A stretch of DNA of 64,000 nt from Liolophura sinensis (GCF_032854445.1 NC_088302.1:7063338-7127337); one strand, 5' to 3'. Counted from the stretch's first letter, positions 1 through 11,976 are shown. A program made the numbers and translations. The notes: a model not told the origin generated them from the letters alone.

Positions 1-1316
1 AGCGATGGTGTGATTATGGCCTTAGCCTGCTTCAATAGTTTCTCAAATTGCACTAATTTCTCACGACGAGAAATTGTTTATTTCTATTCTAACATTTCCC
101 AAACTGTTCAGACGTGTAGGATCTTAAGCTAAGGAAAAGAGTTTGAAAGCATGTATTATACCTAGGTTTAGTATAGTTCATACCTGGAGTGGTAGCGGGA
201 ATTTTGGACGAGCTTATTCGTATTAAGATTAGAAGAAAGAAGAAAAACACGGACACACAACAGGTGATCTTCTTTGTTCTTTACCTCATTCCACTCTCCT
301 CACTTCTCCACAGACTTTTAGGATTTGGTCATTACATAACTCCATTTGAGGTGACTGAGTGTGGGGCCGATGATAACTGTCAAGCCAAGCACTATCATTC
401 GCCGCTATATTTCTTGTCGACGAGAACGTCCCGATGACTTTTCATTGCGAGTGCTTCACAATAAAAGTGTGATCCTTTACTTGAGTTTGAGATTGAAATA
501 TGGTGTTTGTGCTCAGGTTTATTTCGCGAATTTACATCGGGTACACGCCAAAATGACGGTGGTGGCGGGCAGTTGTGATTTCTGTGATTATGTTTTTCCA
601 TCGAATCAGGTTTAATGCCCTACAATTCTAATTAGAGCTAAACTTCCCTGACGTCTTTGACTTGATATTTATAATTATATTCCATCGTTACTTATATATG
701 AGTCGCTAAGATGTTGCCTTAAAAAAAATTATGTGGATGTCAGGGATGGATTTAAGTATGGGGATAGATTTCTTATGTCGTTTTTTCGTGGAAACCTGAC
801 ATAGTCACTGGCGACATATTACTCATCCACACATGGCACACAGGAAATGAGCTGTCAAAGGAGTGACATTTTGTCAAGTTTATTTGCAACCTCTAGCTAC
901 AGATGAAAAGAAAAACGCAATCATTTTCACGACTGGACAAGGCTCTAAAAACACCCTGTAACAGCCGGAATTGTTCTTGGAATTCAAGATATATTGTGAT
1001 TCCATATTTTCGTAATTTTCCAGCGGTCTTCTAAAACAAACAGCAGTATGCTGTGTGAAACTGATCAGCAAAAAACGAAAATTTGTACTATAAATCTGGC
1101 AGTCTGTGTTTTTTGTCCACGTATCTTTTCTCCAATGCCAGCTGAATTCAGACATCTAATTTTGGCTAGTGTTACAGCTGCTATATTTCAGTTGCCTAGT
1201 TTACATCATTGTTTAGCGCCACGAATCGATTAACTCATGTGGAAAAAGTTACTAATAGCATATGTTACTTTTAGAGAAACAAATTTTCAGATACAGCATT
1301 ATTTCAAATCATTTAG
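1..1316. other. Gene-free stretch
   Basis: Only short open frames occur here, none with a recognisable domain or a convincing exon with splice signals. It may be an upstream intron of the GPCR gene whose last two exons lie at 3989 and 7805. Confidence 0.5.
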
Positions 1317-1555
1317 GGGATCCCGTGGCCGAGGTGGTTAGCGTGCCAGCGCAGCGCAATGACCCAGGATCTTCTCACCAATGTAGTCATTGTAAACTCA
1401 GCTCCACCTCATGCTGGCTTCGTCGCCGGCTGTACGTGAGAAGATCTGCACCAACGTGCGGATGGTCGTGGGTTTTCCCCGAGCTCTGCCTCGTTTCCTC
1501 GAACCATAATGGTTCTTGAGTGTGGCGAAAAACAACAATCGAATAAATAATAAAA
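1317..1555 (+). mobile_element. tRNA-derived SINE, family 1
   Basis: The head reads GTGGCCGAGGTGGTTAGCG, which fits a tRNA-type pol III A box. It is followed by the family's 'agctcatgctggctt' block, a 'gggttttcccc' block and a tail ending in AATAAATAA. This copy is diverged, with a decayed B box and a shortened 3' block. The same family recurs more than ten times in the window on both strands. Confidence 0.8.
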
Positions 1556-2950
1556 TCAAATCCTGCATGTAAATCAGTTTGTCTCACGCAGCTCACTGCA
1601 TTGTACGACCGAACGATCAATTAGTACAAAATTATTGAAGTAAAAGAATGATCGATATTAACAGTCATATTCATTGACATTGATAAATGACTTGCAACAC
1701 TAAGTGCTGTAACGTTGAAATCAGCATTTGGAAGGTGGACGACCTTGTTACATATACTTTCCACTCCCAGTGTTTGCGTTGGTAACAACAAACAGTCCAC
1801 CACATTCGTATTTCCGTTTGTGCAGCCTAACATTCGTTGCAGACATGTCCCAGAAGTTTGTCGACTTGACAAAGGTCGATGGTTTGGGTCTTTTCACTTT
1901 GCTTTCCATCAATTATAAAACTGACCTCCATAGTACTAGGGGGAAAAGTGTGACGTTAAACATCAATCAAATAAATAATTTCCGCTCCACCTTTCCGACT
2001 TTAACGCTTACTCTGGCTATTCGTTTAAAAATCCTGATGGGATGAAGACTGAAGGCACGTTGTACATTTTCCTAAATATTCAACCTGGGCTTAACTTCTC
2101 GTCTCAGACGCGGTGAGCTGTCAATGTGGCCATGTGTTCTTTTTTAAGTTTATTAAAAATTTTTAACCTTACTTGCGACTACAAACACTATCATAAATCC
2201 TATGACCCGCCAGATGGAGGAAGCAAGAGTCAAAATCTAATTACCCGCGGCTAAAACATACACCATAAATCCAGTTATCCGTCGGAAGGAGGATGCAAAA
2301 GTTCAGGTAGAATGTACGTAATGTAAAGAAAGATATCAGCTGACACTGTGCAAAAGTGTACGAAAAACTGTTTTTCGGTCATAAGTAAAGTTTTTGGGCT
2401 AATTTTTTTAAAATTTTGTAGCGTTAAAGCAAATAAGAAGTCTTGAAAATTGAATTAATGACCATCTTTTGCATACCGCTACCGGTGTGTAATGAAGCAC
2501 GTTTTGGTACACAGATTATTGGCCTGTTGCTTGATATTACCGGTAGAGGACCAACCCTATTTGTTTCACCGAATAAGTTATTGTTGTTACCGTTACCCAA
2601 TCGAGCATATTTGGTAAACTAAGAAAACATTATTGCTTGCGAATACCGATATTGGAACCATGCATATTTTGATAGCCATACATTAAAATCGCACTGCGTT
2701 TTGTTGTCGTTACTAAATCAAGCATTTTTCGTTACACCTAATAGAATATTACTGCTTGTTAATATTAAATATATAATCGTGTTTACTATAATAAACATGT
2801 GTTATATAGTGTGTAAATATGTCATATGTTTACCACAGTAAACATGTTGAATGTTTATCATCTTTTTACACTTACTATAAAAACAAAGTCAAGCTTAACG
2901 GATGATATCCACGATATTACTATTTAAACATCTGACATGTTTACTAAATA
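1556..2950. other. Gene-free stretch
   Basis: AT-rich sequence with no exon that I can support. Short open frames around 1715-2045 have no recognisable domain. Confidence 0.5.
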
Positions 2951-3215
2951 CGAAACGCTCAGTGGGTTAGCGCGCTAGCGCAACGTAATGACCCAGGAGC
3001 CTCTCAACAATGCGGTCGCTGAGAGTTGAAGTCCAGCTCATGCTGGCTTCCTCTCTGGCCGTACGTGGGAAGGTAAGGCAGCAACCTTCGGATGATCATG
3101 GGTTTTCCCCGGGCTCTACCCGGTTTCCTCCCATCAAAATGCTGGCCGCCGTCGTATAAGTGAAATTTTCTTGAGTACGGCGTTAAACACCAATCAAATA
3201 AATAAATAAATAAAA
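2951..3215 (+). mobile_element. tRNA-derived SINE, family 1, near full length
   Basis: One of the best copies. It has the head GTGGGTTAGCGCGCTAGCGC, a decayed B box, the 'cagctcatgctggcttcctc' block, 'gccgccgtcgtataagtg', 'gagtacggcgttaaacacc' and a tail of AATA repeats. I infer a 260-bp tRNA-headed SINE whose 3' end resembles those of metazoan MetaSINE-like elements. The family name is not certain. Confidence 0.85.
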
Positions 3216-3988
3216 ACGAAACACCTATTTTAGTGTGTTATTTCTCGTCTTACCCCAGCATCCGGAGTTTGTTGAGGATTTGCACGCCTGATTATATTAT
3301 TATTTAAGCTTAATGCTGTATAAATAGATCCCACCACTCAATTATTTTATGAAAAAAGTTTTAAATGTCAGGTCACAAAATGCAATAAATATTGGATACT
3401 GCATGTATGAATGAGTTTGGCTACTGAAATATATTTAGACAATGCAATTAGGAAAAACATAAATCTGCCATACTTTATTGTTGGCGTCAGGTGTGTTGGT
3501 AATTAGTGAAATATGTTGGGTTTTCCCAGCTGATCCAAAGTCGCTAGACGCCACCTGTTGACAGTCAATCCCAACACAATTAGTGCGCAAACTTCAGCCT
3601 GTACGTGTTGGGAGTCTCTGGTTTGCGTGTATCTCTCAAATGTAGACACACACATACGAGAATTATGAACATACACGCCAAATCGAAGATTGTGGCTTTA
3701 CAAAGTGCAAGGGGAAGCATACTTGTGTCGTGAAAGAGTAGTAAGCCTCGCTTGACCACCTAGTTATGCATCACCCGGAATAAAATCCATTTTCATGAAA
3801 AATGAGATCTAATCTTTGAATCATTTACAGCACAAAATACCTACACTATAATACCTAATCTACTGCAAAGAAATCTCTTTTGTGTATGTGAATGCTGTTT
3901 TATTAAAATGAATTTAAAATTTTAGGATATCTCAATTTATATGACCACAACGGGTATCTATTTATTTGTCTTAAATTGTTTGTTTCAG
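3216..3988. other. Gene-free stretch before the GPCR exon
   Basis: No coding exon seen. It is probably the intron upstream of the TM7 exon. The exon ahead of it, which should carry TM6, was not found in the window. A pyrimidine-rich stretch ending TTTCAG at 3983-3988 is the acceptor of the next exon. Confidence 0.5.
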
Positions 3989-4077
3989 CCGTTCTTTCAA
4001 GAAGATAGACCCAAAAGTTCAAAGAGGCTTGTTGTTATTTGCGGTGTCCAACTCCTGTATGGACCCCATTGTCTACG
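3989..4077 (+). CDS. Class A peptide GPCR, TM7 exon
   Basis: An 89-nt exon between a TTTCAG acceptor (3983-3988) and a GTATGT donor (4078). It reads RSFKKIDPKVQRG, then LLLFAVSNSCMDPIVYG. This is the seventh transmembrane helix of a rhodopsin-like receptor with the NSC..DPxxY signature. The D in place of N in NPxxY is typical of GnRH-type receptors, and the overall look fits the GnRH/AKH/corazonin receptor group. The exon ends in phase 1 within a glycine codon, which is completed by the exon at 7805 to give YGMFTIKF. The receptor would sit in the plasma membrane and couple a neuropeptide to G proteins. Earlier exons (TM1-TM6) are not seen and probably lie upstream of the window. The GPCR assignment is firm; the subfamily is an inference. 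Confidence 0.75.
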
Positions 4078-5026
4078 GTATGTGTCAGTCACATGTATTT
4101 GCTTTGCTGCTTTTTGCTTTTTAAGAAAACAATAATTCTCCCAATTTTGTCATTTTCAAGACGTTGAGGTAGTAAAGGCTGGACACAATGCGGTTTACGT
4201 GCACGCCAAATAACTTTGCGAGATCAACGCTACAGGTCCCAAAGACCTATAGTATGTGTATGTAAATATACGGCAGTATGTAATATAGGAATGTGGACGT
4301 GTATGACAACATCATTAAATTATACATTTGGTAAGATAGCAATACGTGTCCGTACACAATAAATCCAGTGTGTGCTTTGGTAATATTTTCGTTACCATGG
4401 CAACCTAATTGTGGTGTACGTATAAAATTTGAATTGGTAGTTTCCTGACACGGACATTTTGTTGGGAGCTTCTGTAAATGTATACTCTTCGCTTATGTTC
4501 TCTGCCTAGGATACGGCCTGGTGATCAGGGTTATCATCGCCTTACAGCGTTTACTGACACACCAGTAAACTATCCCAGCAAATAATGAAGACTGCCCTCT
4601 GCACATCTTATTACGTCAAATCCAGTATGAGCAAAAAATTCAATATTTTGAAAGTACAAGACATTTTATTGATGAAATAAAATGCATAGAAAGCTAGCAA
4701 TCTGACTGCTTTTCATAACCCCCAATAAAGAAAAGATATGTCTTTGAATCTGTGAAAGTATGAGTGGCAACTACGCAATACGATACACTTGCATTACGTG
4801 GTTTATCGTCCATACCTTGCCAACTGGTTCCTCCCAGATAATTACCATCGGTTTTACAGATCTAAATTTACATATCGAACAAGTCATTTAAATGCATGGT
4901 TACTGGCAGACTCTATGACATAATATTAAATGTTTGTTCAGATACTATTGCTTGACACACACCTACTTAATCATGTTAATCAATGTAAATATACCCTGTT
5001 ATCAGACCTTACTTACGTATATATGT

Positions 5027-5325
5027 ATGCTTGGGGTTTAATGCCATGTTTAGCAATTTTTCAGTCATATGACGACGGGGAGTAATTAGGTGTGTACATA
5101 TATTGCGAGTCCATGCCACCAAAGTGTTACCGCCATTAAAGTATCATGCCAAAGACACCAGACATGACACCCAGGCATATTATACCGACACCGGGCCAAC
5201 CAGTCATGTTTCTTTCCTCTGACCTGTCAGTGCTGAGGTCCAAGCGAGACGGGAGCAAGTACCATTTTAAATTCTTTGGTATGACCCGACCCGGGATTGA
5301 TCCTGGGTCCTCCAGGCTTCGAGTG
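5027..5325 (-). mobile_element. tRNA-derived SINE, family 2
   Basis: Read on the minus strand it has a truncated tRNA-like head (ctcgaagcctggagg), a B-box-like 'ggatcaatcccgggtcgg', a body with 'gaaacatgactggttggccc', and the family 3' end 'gactgaaaaattgctaaac' with 'taaaccccaagcatac'. It sits in the long GPCR intron, back to back with another family 2 copy. Confidence 0.8.
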
Positions 5326-5560
5326 AGTGAGAGAGTCATTGGGGTTTAACGTGGTATTTAACAATTTTTCACCTATATGACAACGAAGGAATCCTTAGAG
5401 TGCATGTAATGTGCCTCCTTGTTGTCGGACGGATTTCCACCACTCTTTTATCTAATGCTGCTTCACTGAGAGGCCTTGCCGAAGGCAAGTAAGCCGCAGA
5501 CTCTGGATGTACCGCTCCCCATCCTGACTTCAGGCGGACGCCCTAGCCATTAGAACACCG
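5326..5560 (-). mobile_element. tRNA-derived SINE, family 2 (second subfamily), truncated
   Basis: Starts with 'gagtgagtgagag' and 'ggggtttaacgtggta', then 'aatgtgcctccttgttg', 'cggatttccaccactc' and 'gaaggcaagtaagccg', all in reverse orientation. The tRNA head is missing. The same subfamily is better preserved at 13575-13881. Confidence 0.75.
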
Positions 5561-6059
5561 AATCAGTCTTTTTATTTAGTATAACGGATAGTCTACGTTG
5601 TTTAGATCAAGGCCTGAAAACACAAACAGATAAATATAAATAAATATACGAGCTGAAAGGAGTTGAAAACTTTCAGTAATAATACTTATGTTATATTGTT
5701 AATATGCGTCCCATATTCTGTTTGAAACGTAGTTCGACATTGGCTTATAAATGTACTGCCCTATTTATTACCCGGTATCCAGAATGTAGTACGTGTGCTT
5801 TCTATTATCCTTGTGCAGGTCAATTTACACGCTGTGAGGAGAATCCATTTTGTGTAAGCTAGACTAAGTGTGGTGGATAGATTTCATTTTTTCGGCAGAC
5901 TACGGTGGCCTGTTAGTGCCATTCAAAATTCTTTACATTTTCTAGTGATTTATACAATGGATCAAAATACTGCCTATAGTTAAAATTTATCGTTAACAAC
6001 AAAGAGTTTAAAACATATGTAAAAGCAAAAATATTTTACGCAAAACTGATAAATTCAGG

Positions 6060-6410
6060 ATCGCTTCGGTTGCGTAATGCGTAGAGCGTCCGCCTCGAAG
6101 TCGGGAGACCCTAGGGCTAAGTCCGGGTCGGGTAATACCAAAGAATAATGGTACTTGCTGCTGTCTCCCTTGACGCTCAACACTGAGAGGTTACAGCAAA
6201 GAAACATGACTGGTAGGCCCAGTGTCAGTATGATGTGACTGCGTGTCATGTCTAGTGTATTCGGCATGATATTTTAGTGACGGCAGCACTTTGGAGGTAT
6301 GGAATCCCCCAACCAAAATAAAACACAATACATGTTCACACACCTAATGACTCCACGTCATCATATGACATATAAATTGTTTGGTACGACGATAAAGCCC
6401 AAGCATACAT
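6060..6410 (+). mobile_element. tRNA-derived SINE, family 2, with head
   Basis: The head 'gcgtaatgcgtagagcgtcc' and 'ctaagtccgggtcgggtaa' resemble pol III A and B boxes. The body matches the 5027-5325 copy ('gaaacatgactggtaggccc'), and the 3' end carries the degraded 'gataaagcccaagcatac' tail. It lies within the GPCR intron. Confidence 0.75.
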
Positions 6411-6456
6411 GCATACATACACAAGCTCACCTATAAAATTCGAAAAACAGCGAAAA

Positions 6457-7030
6457 GTTTTACACCGCGGAGAAAGCCTTTGCACCGCGAAGAAATTATT
6501 AGTACCGCGGAGAAATCCTTTGCACCCCGGAGAAAGCCTTGCCCCCAGGTTACACCGAGGAGAAAACCGTTCCACCGCATAGAAATTGTTTTTCAAATCT
6601 TTAGGACTGTATTCACCTATTTTATCCATTTTGTTTCTGTGCCTGCGTTAGTTCGCTGTATATACGTTTCTTTGTTATCATTGCCATTTTTTGATACTAA
6701 AACTTAGAAATCTTTGTACATTAGTAGAACAAGGTTAAAAACTTTGAAAGAAAGCCGATGCAAAATGAATGTTGCGCAGACACGGACGAAAAAGATACGA
6801 AAACGACAAACACAACCATAAACTTCGTGAAACAATTAAAAACCTTTCCTGCGCGGTATAAGGCGATATTTTTTTCTCGCGGAGAATATGTTTTCTTTGC
6901 GACGTAAACATTTTCTTCGCGACGTAAACATTTTTTTCGCGGTATAAACATTTTCTCTGCGCTGCAAATGTTTACCCTGCGGTTCTCTCCATGATGTAAA
7001 CCTTTTCTCCGCGCAGGAAACTTTTTGAGC
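6457..7030. repeat. Two inverted 20-bp minisatellite arrays
   Basis: The left array (about 6457-6592) repeats a unit like 'gcaccgcggagaaagccttt'. The right array (about 6844-7030) repeats its reverse complement, like 'ttttcttcgcgacgtaaaca'. About 250 bp of unique sequence separates them. Each holds roughly 7-9 degenerate units. Every unit carries a CGCG or CGCGG core, so the region is CpG-rich against an AT-rich background. Confidence 0.75.
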
Positions 7031-7804
7031 TGTTTTTAGAAGTTTATGGTTGAACAGTATAATTTTGTGTAAAATGTTCTTGTTTCTGCGTTAATTTGCT
7101 GTTGCATATCTTTCAGATTCTTTGCTGACAAGATAAATTTCTTTAAAAAGTCATTTAAACCAGCCGAAAATGTTAAAAATTTCCGGGGTCACCGAAGCAA
7201 ACCTGTGAACATATCGTGAAAATCTTTTTGTCATGATTTCAAATAACGGATAAGTTCCTCAAAGAAAATTCCAAGCGGTATACCACCAAGTCTACATATA
7301 TATTATGCGTTTTGTTCCACAAATATGAAATTGGTCAAACCCTTCATTATTTATTTCCTTCTGAAATTCACTGACAGAATACCTAGAGGGCTGCTATTGA
7401 CAAAATGTCCGCTTTTTACGGTGCTCAAACAATACAGACAACATAGTATTAGTATTTCATCGATATCTGCTCATTGATGTATTTGTATAATGAATAGGAA
7501 ATTCCCCAAAGTAGCTGCAATAATTCTGACGCCAGCAATTGTTTCTGCTTTCAGGAATGTTTTCGGCAACATTCCGACGTGATATCAAAAGATTACGCTC
7601 CTGGATAAAGACAATAAAAGAAACTAAAAATGGGCATAAACGGTACCAAACAACCACAGTGTAGTTTTCATCGCTCACACCCGATTGCCATAATAGCGGA
7701 CCATGCACCTCGCCCGCCACCACCTCTCCACTCAACGTCAATATAGAAAGTTTATGTGCTCTCCAAATTCACCTCAAACTGACACTTCTGCATTTTTATT
7801 CCAG

Positions 7805-8130
7805 GCATGTTCACGATCAAATTCACACAAGAATTTCAAAGATGCTGCTGCTGTTTATCACGCAACTTTACATGCTCCAAGAATTTGCCTTCGTCTAAAA
7901 CCCCTTTAGGAACAAGGAAGCACTTCGCGCCAAAGTCTACACCGGCTACACAAAGGTCGAGACAACTGACCCGAACCTTTACCGGACTGAGTAAGGTTTC
8001 CTTGGATTCAAACGCTTCCCAGAACAGTGGGGGCACGTATGACGAATCGGCGTGGGCTCGGTCCAAGCCCAATCATCTGCTTTCCTACAGCTTGCGAATT
8101 AATCGGAACAATTTTGTCCAGTGTTCGTGA
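7805..8130 (+). CDS. Class A peptide GPCR, terminal exon (C-tail)
   Basis: Begins after a TTATTCCAG acceptor (ending 7804) and completes the split glycine left by the exon at 4077, giving YGMFTIKFTQEFQRCCCC. That is the end of TM7, helix 8 and a run of cysteines suited to palmitoylation. The remaining roughly 90 residues form a basic, Ser/Thr-rich cytoplasmic tail (SKTPLGTRKHF, TFTGLSKVSLDSN) ending FVQCS at a TGA (8128-8130). Such tails are phosphorylated and bind arrestin in this family; that role is inferred. The intervening intron is 3.7 kb and full of repeats. The join restores both frame and family motif exactly, which is the best evidence that the two exons belong together. Confidence 0.75.
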
Positions 8131-9820
8131 AAGTACGAAAATTAAATATGTCATGGTTGTCAGACATGACAAGCATGAACATGCTAGGCTTTCATGAAAC
8201 CCTGTGTCGTCGTGGATACTGTTCTTCGAGTGTCTGCGGATGTTATTTGTGCTTTTTTGTTAGTTGATGGTATATACTGTAACTTGCCTGTGCTCCATCA
8301 TCAGTGTTATACAAGTTATTGTGAACACCAGTACCCAAGCCCATGCCTTACACGCATGTACCTGTTTGAAATCAGAAAGTCAACCCACGATACAAAAACG
8401 CTCAGAACTTTGGCTGCTATGCGCCAAGCGAGCTTTCTAACCGTTGTTAAAGAGAAGTACAATCGCCAATTTGACCCTCTGAAGAACCCCTACTACAAAT
8501 CAAACGAAATCTCGCAAGAGGTTCGTGAGACATTGTAACAGTTTCTTAGACTGTAACAACTGCGTCATGCTTTTGAAAGTGGGTCATGTCAAGTTTTTAC
8601 AGCATTGTTGTTAACTCCCTGAGATTATTTGTTTTACAAAATGATAATCAAAATGAAGTAAATTTCATTCTCCAATAGGACAATATAGATTCCGTTTGTT
8701 TGATTATTTCCGAATTGTACAGCATGAGCAGTTTAAAACGTAACTTTGTGTTTTTGTAGGTAGGAATGTCCACACCCAGCTGATTCGATACTTTATTAGT
8801 ATAGACATAATAAACATAGGCTTGGTGGTACCTTTGTTCACTTGTGAATTAAGCAGAGTTATAAATATGTTTTCACTTTTTACTTCTTCAAGCAAATGAT
8901 TATAGCAATGCTAGCTCAAGTACAACGTTTTTAAGTACAAGTGTAACTGCTTTTTGTCAGCGCCAAGTATTAAACGATAGAAGAAGCGATTTGTTACGAC
9001 TGCATGATGCTAAATCTTGTGGTTTTTCACTAGGCCTCATCGATACTGCTATTTCATCAGTTGCTAAATGCCAACATGATATCACAATACTGTTGGTGTG
9101 TACTTGTGTACAATCAAAGATCTCCTATCTTTGTCTCCACCCAGTGACTGAAGATTCTGATTTGCTTCCACCACTGATTTATTTGAACATGTGTTGTTTT
9201 CTGTTAAAATACATGCTGTTTTCGTTTAACTGGATTTCTGAGCAAATCTTTAACGTCACTGGCCGGTGAGTTGCTTTCAACAAGTGCTTTCATGAGTCAT
9301 CGTGATCGAAGATGTTACAAAGATATTAATTACCAAGCTTGTGCGTGATATACGGTTTGTATTTAAAAACTATTGTTGTTGAAAGTTATTTTTAGACGTG
9401 ATGTTTTGCACTTGGAGATACGACTGTGTTAGGAAAGTGTTTATTTTTGTGACACATGCTGATACAAATATGACAACCGCACGCCTGAACGGGGCTTGGT
9501 ATCGCACCTGTAATTAGTACATGCACAGGAACAAAATGTTGTGGGTGTTGTTTGTTCGTTGTTGAAAGTAAAAACAAAAATGAACTTGATGCTATTTCTT
9601 TTTTATTTTGTTATTTCTAATAAATATTTCTTTCCACGCCATGTGATGGATCAAAAATTACATAGACTGCAGGAACGATCCCATTTCAGTTTACTTGTTC
9701 AAATACGAATATACATGTATATGATATGAGAGAAGTTACACTAAGGCTGATTGATTTCAAGAATAGTTGGTGCTGCATGTATTTTGTTTAACTGTTTCGC
9801 GTAAATTTTCGTTCCACTGT
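8131..9820. other. GPCR 3' UTR and gene-free stretch
   Basis: The sequence just after the TGA at 8130 is probably 3' untranslated region. An open frame of 114 codons (8194-8538) begins about 60 bp after the receptor stop. It has no domain I recognise and is not called as a gene. No clear AATAAA was assigned. The rest is AT-rich with no supported feature. Confidence 0.45.
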
Positions 9821-10006
9821 TCATACTGGTAAAATATGTAAGTCGCTGCAACATTTCCCTAGTGGCGTTCTGCCTTCAAACTTTCTATTCATGCACGAAG
9901 GCCGGTCAGTTATTCCAGGTACTCTGGTGTCCTCCATCCAAAATATCCCGGCCCCCATTGTTGACGTAAAAAAGACGCTAAGAGCGAACAAGAAAATCAA
10001 AGCCAT
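9821..10006 (-). CDS. Candidate exon of a small secreted cysteine-containing protein
   Basis: An ATG at 10006 opens a 61-residue frame starting MALIFLFALSVFFTSTMGAG, a good signal peptide with likely cleavage near residues 18-20. A short polar segment with three cysteines (RPSCMN and GKCCSD) follows. A possible GT donor (GTATGA) lies at 9826, just before the stop at 9821-9823, so this may be a first coding exon rather than a complete gene. No homologue is recognised and no downstream exon was found. A chance frame remains quite possible. Confidence 0.25.
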   Translation of the reverse strand: MALIFLFALSVFFTSTMGAGIFWMEDTRVPGITDRPSCMNRKFEGRTPLGKCCSDLHILPV

Positions 10007-11419
10007 CTGGGACTCTTCAATTGAGATCAATAACTGATTAACCAGTGGGCAGGCAACCTGCAAAATTGTTCAGCGCATGAAGCCAGCAACAAGGCGAGAA
10101 GCGACTGTTTTCCCCGGGTTCTGTCTTCCTTCACCTATATTGGCATCAACGCCTCCATAAATGCAAGATATGCTGAAAATAGGATTTAATCTGACACTGC
10201 AAACCTGCGCCACAGCTAATCGTGCACATACTACTACCCACGGCAAGCGTCGATCGTATGATTAGTGCTTATTAGTGACAAGCTCGGCACTATTACAGTT
10301 AAGGTACCGGTGCAAGAAAAATACACGACAGTGGTGGGAATCGTTTAAACCGTTTGTACCGGAAATGGACTGCTACAGAAATTCCATCCAAGTCCATGCA
10401 TTACTTTGTTCGCAGAGAGATAGACAGACAAATAAAAGCTGGTGAAAACATACTTTCCTAAGCGGAGGTAGAAAGGTTCAAATAAACAATTAAAACCCTG
10501 CTACATCATTAGTTTTTTAACGGACAGGAGACATGTGAGTCGGAAAAAACTAGCATTAATATTTTTCCCTCGAAAGAACAATCCACAACACAGAAATCAG
10601 GTGTATGTTTTCATCAGTCAGTTACCTGTATAGCAAACACATCCATTTTTTTCACCAGATCTACGTGTATCCAGAGGGAAGTGGTCCTTACTGGTTGACG
10701 GCTGGTATACGAATGTCTGTTTTGATGCAAAGATTCAACGAAATACTTTGTATTACAGGTTATTCGGTAAATAAAATTACAAAAAATAAATAAATAAATA
10801 AATAGAAATAAAATCTACCAGAGAATACAACAAACTCTGTAACTGCCTGGGCAAATCTGCTCCTGTTCTACTTTTGAAGCAAGCAAACCATGCATTGTAA
10901 ATTTCTGTCTGCGATATGTGCCTAGCGTATTAAATGTACATATATATATTTACGAACATACACCTGTTATACAGAGATAAACTCAACAGATGGACTAAAT
11001 CACTATACTTGGCATATGTACCCAAAAGGCAGACACATATATACGCATATTAAAAAATATTCATGTAAATTATTTAGGCTACTACACATGTATATTTATA
11101 AACATAAGCAGAGATAAGCTCGCCAGATTACTGCACTTAATACCGATATGCATGTGCCCAATGGGCAAAACACTAATAAAATAAATAAATAAATAAATAA
11201 ACTTAAGAAATATAAACTCAGCCGACAGCTCACCGTACTCAGTACAGATAAGTATGTAGTGTACCAAAAAAGCTAGACACGTATAAACCATATAGTTAAA
11301 TAGTTCAAGTGAAATATTTAATATTTCTCTTCCTTCATTGTGTCGTAACTGTAAGGTGTAGTAAAAATTAGACATTACTTTGACTACAGTAATACTATAT
11401 ATCTGAAATACATTAATTT
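10007..11419. other. Gene-free stretch
   Basis: No supported gene. An exon-like segment at about 10660-10758 (IYVYPEGSGPYW, between a CACCAG and a GTTATT) is unrecognised. Short AATA runs at about 10785-10804 and 11177-11202 are simple repeats or SINE tails. Confidence 0.4.
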
Positions 11420-11580
11420 TATGTATTTAATTGGCGTTTTACGCCGAACTAAAGAATATTTCACTTATACGAGGGCGGTCAGCATTATGGTGGGTGGAAA
11501 TCAGGCAGACCCCGGGGGAAACCCACGACCATCCACAGATTGCTGGAAGACCTTCCCACTTACGGAGAGGAAGAAATACA
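11420..11580 (-). mobile_element. tRNA-derived SINE, family 1, 5'-truncated
   Basis: Reverse-strand copy starting from the 3' end ('ttggcgttttacgccg', 'gaatatttcacttatacg', 'ggggaaacccacgaccatcc') and lost after 'cttacggagaggaag'. The tRNA head is absent. Confidence 0.8.
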
Positions 11581-11774
11581 TTAATAGGGAGACCGTTCTT
11601 CCCCGTTCATTTCACATACAAACTATAATGCCATTACATTTCCTGGTAGTGTTACTATGAACGTTTGATGTATACATGGATTTGTCATTCGTGACAAGAC
11701 TCAGGATTCAAGACGGATACTCACTGGTACCAGGCTATGCCTGATTCTTTGTACGCTGATAGTCTGAAACTATA

Positions 11775-11965
11775 AAGAACATACGTTTGTATAAAGTATT
11801 TATAGAAACAAAGTTAAGAATATTACAAAGAAAATACGTCTGTATAAAGTATTAATAGAAACAAAGTTAACAACATTGTGAAGAACATTCGTCTGTATTT
11901 ATTTATTTATTTATTTGATTGGTGTATTGTTCGTCTGTATAACGTATTAATAGAAACACGGATTC
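11775..11965. repeat. Three-copy tandem repeat split by a SINE tail
   Basis: About three copies of a roughly 55-bp unit with the core 'gtataaagtattaatagaaa' (starting near 11790, 11848 and 11935). Between copies two and three, about 11897-11928, lies a family 1 SINE 3' end on the minus strand (TATT repeats, then 'gattggtgt'). Confidence 0.6.
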
Positions 11966-11976
11966 TGTTTTTCTGG

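Noticed and set aside
8194-8538. 114-codon frame ending in a charged, protein-like segment
   Set aside because: It lies 60 bp after the GPCR stop, most likely in its 3' UTR. No homologue recognised and no splice context.
10660-10758. Exon-like segment IYVYPEGSGPYWLTAG with AG and GT at its edges
   Set aside because: Too short, no recognisable family and no partner exon. AG and GT at such spacing are common by chance.
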